Of a stretch of 64,000 nt of DNA, positions 58,407-64,000 are shown in pieces. Source of the stretch: an uncultured Lachnospiraceae bacterium (GTDB taxonomy: Bacteria > Bacillota > Clostridia > Lachnospirales > Lachnospiraceae); NCBI GenBank assembly GCA_944383765.1, contig CALWQT010000010.1, positions 26,474-90,473 of the forward strand, written 5' to 3'. The position numbers and the translations under genes are program-made. Each line of letters begins with the position of its first letter. The first letter of the stretch is position 1. Below the pieces are notes generated by a model that ran no database searches, had not been told where the DNA came from, and saw only the letters and a list, made by a program, of their open reading frames with translations.

Positions 58407-59088
58407 AATTCTGATTATAGAAGACGAAGAAAGTATTGCAGAACTGGAAAAAGATTATCTGGAACTGAGCGGCTTTCAGGTGGAAATTGCCGGGGATGGA
58501 GATGAAGGTCTGGACCGGGCATTGAAGGAAGAGTTTGACCTGTTCATTTTAGACCTGATGCTTCCGGGAACAGATGGTTTTGAAATATGCCGGAAAATCA
58601 GGGAGACTAAGAATACACCGATTATCATGGTATCTGCGAAGAAAGAAGATATTGATAAAATAAGAGGCCTGGGCCTGGGAGCGGATGATTATATGACCAA
58701 ACCTTTCAGCCCCAGTGAACTGGTGGCGAGAGTGAAAGCGCATCTGGCCAGATATCAGAGACTGATCGGCAGTGGTCTTCCGGCAAATGATATTATTGAG
58801 ATACGGGGACTGAAAATCGATAAGACAGCCAGACGGGTCTGGGTGAATGGTGAGGAGAAGAACTTTACCACAAAAGAATTTGACCTGCTCACCTTTCTGG
58901 CACAGAATCCTAATCATGTGTTTACCAAGGAGGAATTATTCAGCCGGATCTGGGATATGGAGTCCATCGGAGATATTGCCACTGTGACCGTACATATCAA
59001 GAAAATCCGTGAGAAGATAGAGTTTAATACAGCTAAGCCTCAATACATTGAAACCATCTGGGGCGTGGGATACCGGTTTAAAGTCTGA
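58399..59088 (+). CDS. OmpR/PhoB family response regulator
   Basis: A 229-residue regulator: receiver domain with acidic pair at residues 8-10, phospho-acceptor Asp52 (FILDLMLPG) and Lys in MTKPFSPSEL; then a winged-helix DNA-binding domain from about 130, with TKEFDLLTFLAQNPNHVFTKEEL and a C-terminal WGVGYRFKV. The start is ATG 58399 behind CAGGAGGTCATACAAG; the frame is open 29 codons upstream inside the kinase gene. It is the cognate partner of the overlapping kinase. Confidence 0.95.
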   Translation: MSKILIIEDEESIAELEKDYLELSGFQVEIAGDGDEGLDRALKEEFDLFILDLMLPGTDGFEICRKIRETKNTPIIMVSAKKEDIDKIRGLGLGADDYMTKPFSPSELVARVKAHLARYQRLIGSGLPANDIIEIRGLKIDKTARRVWVNGEEKNFTTKEFDLLTFLAQNPNHVFTKEELFSRIWDMESIGDIATVTVHIKKIREKIEFNTAKPQYIETIWGVGYRFKV

Positions 59089-59101
59089 GTATGTCTTTTC
59101 A

Positions 59102-59130
59102 TTGACACATGGGCAGGTATCTGTTATAGT
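59102..59130 (+). promoter_or_regulatory. Promoter for the DEAD-box helicase
   Basis: TTGACA (59102-59107), 17-bp spacer, TATAGT (59125-59130), about 85 bp of leader before the ATG. Confidence 0.8.
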
Positions 59131-59148
59131 AAAATACCGTACGAACGA

Positions 59149-59188
59149 GGGAAGCAAAGCCTGGGCGTGGCTGATGCTCCCCTTTTTT
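59149..59188 (+). terminator. Terminator-like hairpin in the helicase leader (attenuator candidate)
   Basis: GGGA-GCA pairs with TGC-TCCC (one bulged A) around an inner AGCC/GGCT helix, followed by C and six T residues. It lies between the helicase promoter and its ribosome binding site, and also downstream of the response regulator. No second promoter is seen after it. Confidence 0.65.
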
Positions 59189-59221
59189 CGGTTTATAGGA
59201 CAGAGATAGAAAGGAAAATAA

Positions 59222-60895
59222 ATGGAAACAGTTAAATTTACAGAATTGGAACTGAGTGATAAGATATTGCGGGCAGTGAAGGATATGGGATTTGAAGCAG
59301 CTTCTCCGATCCAGGCCCAGGCCATTCCTCTTCAGAGAGAGGGAAAGGATATTATAGGGCAGGCCCAGACGGGAACAGGTAAGACAGCAGCGTTTGGCAT
59401 CCCTCTTCTGGAAAAGATTGACCCGAAGAGCAAGAAACTCCAGGCAATTGCCCTTTGCCCTACCAGGGAGCTGGCAATCCAGGTGGCAGAAGAAATCCGC
59501 CGCCTGGCGAAATATATGCACGGGGTGAAAGTACTTCCGGTTTATGGGGGACAGGAGATTGTAAAACAGATCCGTTCGCTGAAGGATGGAACCCAGATTA
59601 TTATCGGGACGCCGGGGCGTGTCATGGACCATATGAGAAGAAAGACCATAAAATTTTCCAATGTCCATACGGTTATCCTGGACGAAGCGGATGAGATGCT
59701 GAATATGGGATTCCTGGAGGATATGGAAACCATCCTGAGCCAGCTGCCGGAAGAAAGGCAGACGGTGATGTTTTCTGCCACCATGCCGCCGGCTATTGCA
59801 GAGATTGCCAAAAAGTTCCAGAAGGCTACGGAAACAGTCCGGGTAGTGAAAAAGGAACTGACGGTTCCGAAAGTAACCCAGTATTATTATGAAGTGAAGC
59901 CGAAAAACAAGGTGGAAGTCATGTGCCGTCTGCTGGATATGTATTCCCCTAAGCTGTCGGTGGTGTTCTGCAATACCAAAAAGCAGGTAGACGAACTGGT
60001 GGAAGCCCTGCAGGGAAGAGGGTATTATGCAGAAGGGCTCCATGGGGACCTGAAGCAGGCACAGAGAGATAAGGTGATGAACAGCTTCCGAAATGGCAGG
60101 ACAGAGATTCTGGTTGCAACGGATGTGGCCGCCAGGGGAATTGATGTAGATGATGTGGAGGCAGTGTTCAATTACGATATTCCCCAGGATGATGAATACT
60201 ATGTGCACCGTATCGGCCGGACCGGCCGTGCGGGACGGGAAGGTCGGGCGTTCAGCCTGGTGGTTGGCCGGGAAGTATATAAACTGCGGGATATCCAGCG
60301 GTACTGCAAGACCAAGATCATTCCCCAGGCAATTCCGTCTTTGAATGACATTACGGATATTCGAATGGAAAAAGTATTGGATGAAGTAACAGCTATCATT
60401 GAAAATGAAGATCTGGGTACTATGGTCAATGCCATTGAAAAAAAGATTCTGGAAGAAGATTATACAGCCATGGATCTGGCAGCGGCATTCTTAAGAATGG
60501 CTATGGGAGATGAAGTGGAAGATACCATTGATGATTTCCGAACAGCCAGAGATTTGGAGGATCTGGACCGGTACAGCCGGGGAAGAAAAGGAAAAGGCGA
60601 CAGAGGCAGCCACAGGGGAACTGGCAGGAAGAATGGAAAAAACAGGGGAGATGATATGGTACGCCTGTTTGTGAATATCGGGAAGACGCATAATGTCAGA
60701 CCGGGGGATATTCTGGGAGCCATTGCGGGAGAGTCGGGAATGCCGGGAAAACTGGTGGGCAGCATTGATATGTATGACAAATATACATTTGTGGAAGTGC
60801 CGGAAGACTGTGCCGATGAAGTACTGGAAGCCATGAAGCATGCCAGGATCAAAGGAAAAAATATTCACATGGAAATGGCAAATATGGTATACTGA
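59222..60895 (+). CDS. DEAD-box RNA helicase with DbpA-type RNA-binding end
   Basis: A 557-residue ATP-dependent RNA helicase of the CshA/DeaD kind. The motifs run in order: Q motif FEAASPIQAQAIPL near residue 23, AQTGTGKT near 44, PTRELAIQV, LDEADEML near 155, FSATMP near 184, TDVAARGIDVDDV and HRIGRTGRAGR near 325. After a charged Gly/Arg/Lys linker (about 440-480) comes a DbpA/CsdA RNA-binding domain (RLFVNIGKTHNVRPGDILGAI). Such proteins act in ribosome assembly, mRNA decay or cold adaptation. The leader hairpin suggests regulated expression. Confidence 0.95.
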   Translation: METVKFTELELSDKILRAVKDMGFEAASPIQAQAIPLQREGKDIIGQAQTGTGKTAAFGIPLLEKIDPKSKKLQAIALCPTRELAIQVAEEIRRLAKYMHGVKVLPVYGGQEIVKQIRSLKDGTQIIIGTPGRVMDHMRRKTIKFSNVHTVILDEADEMLNMGFLEDMETILSQLPEERQTVMFSATMPPAIAEIAKKFQKATETVRVVKKELTVPKVTQYYYEVKPKNKVEVMCRLLDMYSPKLSVVFCNTKKQVDELVEALQGRGYYAEGLHGDLKQAQRDKVMNSFRNGRTEILVATDVAARGIDVDDVEAVFNYDIPQDDEYYVHRIGRTGRAGREGRAFSLVVGREVYKLRDIQRYCKTKIIPQAIPSLNDITDIRMEKVLDEVTAIIENEDLGTMVNAIEKKILEEDYTAMDLAAAFLRMAMGDEVEDTIDDFRTARDLEDLDRYSRGRKGKGDRGSHRGTGRKNGKNRGDDMVRLFVNIGKTHNVRPGDILGAIAGESGMPGKLVGSIDMYDKYTFVEVPEDCADEVLEAMKHARIKGKNIHMEMANMVY

Positions 60896-60919
60896 TAAGT
60901 ACAGGAGGTGATCGCCATT

Positions 60920-62059
60920 ATGATTATAAGAAGTGAAAGAGTCTGGATATCCACACAGTTTGTTCCTGCAGATGTGGAGATGGAAGATGGAAAGATTACA
61001 GGGATCTGGCCATATGGAGAGAAAACGGCGGATAAGGATTACGGAGACAGAAGAATCGTTCCCGGATTTCTGGATATCCACACCCATGGTTCTTACGGCT
61101 ATGATACCAACGATGGTACGCCGGAAGGGCTGAAAGACTGGATGAAACGGATACCGGAGGAAGGAGTGACAGGGATCCTCCCCACTACAGTGACCCAGAT
61201 GCCTGACGTACTGACCAAGGCTGTGGCCAATGTGGCAGCAGTGATAGAGGAAGGATATGAAGGCGCAGAGATTCTGGGAATTCATTTTGAAGGCCCGTAT
61301 CTGGACATGCAGTATAAAGGTGCCCAGCCGCCGGAGGCCATTGCAAAGGCCACGGTAGAGCAGTTTAAAAAATATCAGGAAGCTGCAAAAGGGTGGATCA
61401 AATATATTACCCTGGCTCCGGAACATGATGAAGGCCATGCCCTTACCAGATACTGTGCCAGCCATGGTGTAGTGGTGAGTATGGGCCATTCCGCAGCAAC
61501 TTATGAGGAAGCGCTGATGGGAGTTGCCAATGGTGCTACTTCCATGACTCATGTATATAATGGAATGACACCTTACCATCATAGAAAACCAGGGCTTGTA
61601 GGAGCTGCATTCCGGTTCCGGGATATGTATGGAGAGGTGATCTGTGATGGATGCCATTCCCATCTGGCAGCTTTAAACAATTTCTTTGCTGCCAAAGGAA
61701 GGGATTATGCCATTATGATCACCGACTCCCTGAGAGCAAAACACTGTCCGCCTGGCGGTGATTATCAGCTGGGAGGCCATGATATCGAAATCGGCGAGGA
61801 CGGACTGGCAAGACTGAAAGGAACCGATACCATTGCAGGAAGTACCCTGCGTATGAATAAAGGGCTTCAGATCCTGGTGGAAAAAACTATGGTCCCGTTT
61901 GATGCTGCCTTGAATTCCTGTACGTTGAATCCTGCCAGATGTTTAAGGGTAGATGACCGTAAGGGAAAGATTGCTGCCGGTTATGATGCAGACCTGGTTG
62001 TGCTGGAAGATAATTATGACGTTCTTCAGACTTACTGTCTGGGACAGGAAATGCTGTAA
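60920..62059 (+). CDS. nagA: N-acetylglucosamine-6-phosphate deacetylase
   Basis: A 379-residue amidohydrolase that removes acetate from GlcNAc-6-phosphate, yielding the substrate of NagB. The metal site shows GFLDIHTHGSYGYDTND near residue 52, the ligand Glu in GIHFEGPYLD near 119, VSMGHSAAT near 188 and THVYNGMTPYHHR near 211. The start ATG 60920 is seven bases after AGGAGGTGAT; a GTG at 60908 overlaps that site and is unlikely. It lies 24 bp after the helicase and may be cotranscribed with it. Confidence 0.95.
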   Translation: MIIRSERVWISTQFVPADVEMEDGKITGIWPYGEKTADKDYGDRRIVPGFLDIHTHGSYGYDTNDGTPEGLKDWMKRIPEEGVTGILPTTVTQMPDVLTKAVANVAAVIEEGYEGAEILGIHFEGPYLDMQYKGAQPPEAIAKATVEQFKKYQEAAKGWIKYITLAPEHDEGHALTRYCASHGVVVSMGHSAATYEEALMGVANGATSMTHVYNGMTPYHHRKPGLVGAAFRFRDMYGEVICDGCHSHLAALNNFFAAKGRDYAIMITDSLRAKHCPPGGDYQLGGHDIEIGEDGLARLKGTDTIAGSTLRMNKGLQILVEKTMVPFDAALNSCTLNPARCLRVDDRKGKIAAGYDADLVVLEDNYDVLQTYCLGQEML

Positions 62060-62078
62060 ACGGAACAGAATACAGAAT

Positions 62079-62121
62079 AAAAAAGGAAGCGGCAGGCGTA
62101 TACGCCCCGCTTCCTTTTTTT
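62079..62121 (+). terminator. nagA terminator, target of the group II intron
   Basis: Perfect 14-bp stem (62079-62092 with 62107-62120) around the palindrome GGCGTATACGCC, then a run of seven T residues. The intron starts four bases later. Confidence 0.93.
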
Positions 62122-62124
62122 GTG

Positions 62125-64000
62125 GTGTGCCCGGCGGGCACACGTTCTAATGGGTGAAAGTCCCTGACCCGCCCGGCAGTGGGAAGGGTGCAGCCAATGG
62201 CAAGGGCGTCATCGTGAGGTGGGGTCTGAAGGAAGCCGGAGGCAAACCACTGGCCTGTAAAAGTTGACCGGATAGGCTGTGAAGCGTGGATGAGATTGCC
62301 ACACAAATCAAAGTCCAATAACTGCACGGAACGCCAGCAGTAGACGGGGCAGGTATAAGTGGGAAAGAGCGTGTGAGTACCCGGGGAGGTCTCATGGACA
62401 TGACAAGGGCGATAAAACATTCGCAGTCATGGAGTAAAGCCTGCCATGAGAAGTCAGCAGAAGTCACAGTACCGGAACAGCTATAGATGTTCCGGGAAGG
62501 ACGGAACAATAGGAGGTGCCATTTTCAAATGGAAACCAAACATGGAACTAAGTACAGACAACTTCATATCGAGGACTACCTGAGAGAGATACCTGCGGAA
62601 CAGGGAAGGGGAACAGGAGTGTACGCCCATGAATGGATTACCGGGGACCCTGGCACCGACACGGACTTTTGGACGGACAAACTGCTTGATATTATTCTCA
62701 GGGGCGACAATCTCAACGCTGCATACAAGAGAGTGAAAACAAACAGAGGAACAGGTGGAATTGACGGAATGCAGGTGGATGAACTTCTGCCCTATCTGAA
62801 AGACCACCGGGACGAACTGGTCAGGCAGTTAAGGGAGGGGAAATATAAACCCACCCCTGTCCGAAGGGTAGAAATACCCAAAGAAGAGAAAGGCAAAGTA
62901 AGGAAGCTGGGAATACCAACTGTAGTAGACCGAATGATTCAGCAGGCGATTGCGCAGGAACTCACTCCTGTCTACGAAGCACAGTTTTCGGATAACAGCT
63001 ATGGCTTCCGACCAGGCAGAAGCGCACATGACGCACTGGCAAAGTGCAGAAAATACGTGAACGAGGGATATGTGTATGCAATCAGCATGGACTTACAGGC
63101 TTACTTTGACACGGTGAACCACAGCAAGCTGATAGAGGTGCTGTCGAGAACGATCAAAGATGGGCGGGTGATTTCGCTGATACACAAATATCTGAATGCC
63201 GGGGTAATGGAAGACGGAGGATTCCATGCGACACCAGAAGGTGTGCCGCAGGGCGGTCCGCTGAGTCCATTGTGTGGAAATGTGATGCTAAATGAGCTGG
63301 ATAAGGAACTGGAGCGCAGAGGGCATAAATTCGTGAGGTATGCCGACGATTGTATGATTTTATGCAAAAGCCGGAAAAGTGCAGAAAGAACGCTGAAACA
63401 TATCATACCGTTTATCACAGGAAAGCTATACCTGAAAGTCAATCTTGAGAAAACGACAGTAAGTCACATCAGCAAAGTAAAGTACCTTGGATATGGATTT
63501 TACCGAAATAAAGGGAAATGCCGTATGCGGGTACACCCTAAGTCGATCAAGAAGATGAAGAACCATCTCAGGGAATTGACAGTAAGGGGAAACAAGTGGA
63601 GCAACCCGGAGAGGGAAGAGAAACTCAGGAAATATGCGACTGGGTGGATCAACTACTACCGGTACGCAGACATGAGAAGCCTGATGGAGACCACGGACGA
63701 ATGGCTTCGCCACAGAATCCGTGCGGTGTACTGGAAACAATGGAAGAGAGTGCGGACGAGATATAAAATGCTTCGTGCACTCCATCTGCCGGAATGGAAA
63801 GTACATGAGATGGCAAACTGTCGAAAGGGAACGTGGAGAGCGGCAGAAATGCTGAACTCGGTGCTTACCAAGAAAATATTAGTGGACAGACTTGGATATC
63901 CATCCATGACTGCCCACTATCTGAAAGTACGTGTAAACTATTGAACCGCGTAGTACCGAACGGTACGCTACGTGGTGTGGAAGGGGAGGGTCAAATCTCC
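62125..64000 (+). mobile_element. Class C group II intron, 3' end beyond the window
   Basis: The 5' end GTGTGCCCGGC is typical of bacterial group II introns. The upstream RNA part (62125-62528) contains the domain I-III landmarks known from the Oceanobacillus class IIC intron: GGGTGAAAGTCCC, TCTGAAGGAAGCCGGAGGCA, ACCCGGGGAGGTCT and GAAGTCAGCAGAAGTCA. An intron-encoded reverse transcriptase follows. Domain V lies near 63943-63982 (GAACCGCGTAG with CTACGTGGTG). Domain VI and the 3' splice site are cut off. It sits immediately after the nagA terminator, the preferred target of class C introns. Confidence 0.92.
62529..63944 (+). CDS. ltrA: Group II intron reverse transcriptase/maturase
   Basis: A 471-residue intron-encoded protein: fingers-palm reverse transcriptase domains with MDLQAYFDTVNH near residue 187, GVPQGGPLSPL near 238-248 and the catalytic YADD at 271-274, then the maturase (X) domain with WINYYRYAD near residue 380. 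There is no C-terminal HNH endonuclease, as in class C enzymes. It assists splicing and copies the intron RNA into DNA. The start is ATG 62529, ten bases after AGGAGGTG; an ATG 14 codons upstream lies before that site. Codon use is more GC-rich and Lys/Arg-rich than the neighbours, in keeping with horizontal origin. Confidence 0.95.
   Translation: METKHGTKYRQLHIEDYLREIPAEQGRGTGVYAHEWITGDPGTDTDFWTDKLLDIILRGDNLNAAYKRVKTNRGTGGIDGMQVDELLPYLKDHRDELVRQLREGKYKPTPVRRVEIPKEEKGKVRKLGIPTVVDRMIQQAIAQELTPVYEAQFSDNSYGFRPGRSAHDALAKCRKYVNEGYVYAISMDLQAYFDTVNHSKLIEVLSRTIKDGRVISLIHKYLNAGVMEDGGFHATPEGVPQGGPLSPLCGNVMLNELDKELERRGHKFVRYADDCMILCKSRKSAERTLKHIIPFITGKLYLKVNLEKTTVSHISKVKYLGYGFYRNKGKCRMRVHPKSIKKMKNHLRELTVRGNKWSNPEREEKLRKYATGWINYYRYADMRSLMETTDEWLRHRIRAVYWKQWKRVRTRYKMLRALHLPEWKVHEMANCRKGTWRAAEMLNSVLTKKILVDRLGYPSMTAHYLKVRVNY

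Overview
The window looks like a chromosomal segment of a low-to-mid-GC Firmicute of class Clostridia, most likely a gut Lachnospiraceae (Blautia/Dorea/Ruminococcus-like). This is inferred from the clostridial F-type ATP synthase operon, the glgC-glgD pair, spoVG (endosporeformer lineage), strong AGGAGG ribosome binding sites, many sigma-A promoters with exact 17-bp spacers, frequent TTG/GTG starts and a class C group II intron. Nothing in the window names a species. I see no tRNA, rRNA or CRISPR array.

Left part (1-12.3 kb): a minus-strand DNA repair pair (SbcC/YhaN-like ATPase cut by the window edge, plus an SbcD/YhaO-like nuclease) and asnS, then plus-strand glycogen genes glgC-glgD and spoVG. 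Next come an unrecognised membrane transporter with an M20 amidohydrolase, udk on the minus strand, and a LysR regulator divergent from a MATE exporter. Between MATE and an asparaginase lies a 0.67-kb gap with a perfect promoter, hairpins and a terminator but no credible ORF: a candidate structured non-coding RNA of about 358 nt.

Middle part (12.9-29.7 kb): asparaginase, a split ThrE-type exporter, the complete ATP synthase operon (its c subunit carries the residues of a Na+ binding site), a sugar-phosphate nucleotidyltransferase, a large secreted or membrane-anchored propeller-like protein with a degenerate C39-like end, murA, metK under a SAM-I riboswitch, and a small transaldolase.

Molybdenum island (29.75-38.0 kb): moeA-like, moaC, moaA, a MOSC-MogA fusion, modABC, a fusion of a degenerate MocA-like nucleotidyltransferase with a ModE-type DNA-binding domain, and xdhC form one operon. 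A 24-bp inverted repeat with the architecture of the ModE box sits 15 bp before the first gene, so the fusion protein may be the operon's own molybdate-responsive or cofactor-responsive regulator.

Accessory part (38.0-55.8 kb): an MBL-fold hydrolase; an aryl-sulfate sulfotransferase cluster (SLC13-type transporter, Crp/Fnr regulator, sulfotransferase without signal peptide); GntR plus purine nucleoside phosphorylase; and a 10-kb LacI-led operon joining the uncharacterised glycyl radical enzyme YjjI and its activase YjjW to an amidohydrolase, a BMP/NupOPQ-type nucleoside ABC transporter and a stand-alone RarA-C-terminal-like protein.

Right part (55.8-64 kb): nagB (minus), a two-component system, a DEAD-box helicase with a terminator-like hairpin in its leader, nagA, and a class C group II intron inserted directly after the nagA terminator and running off the window edge.
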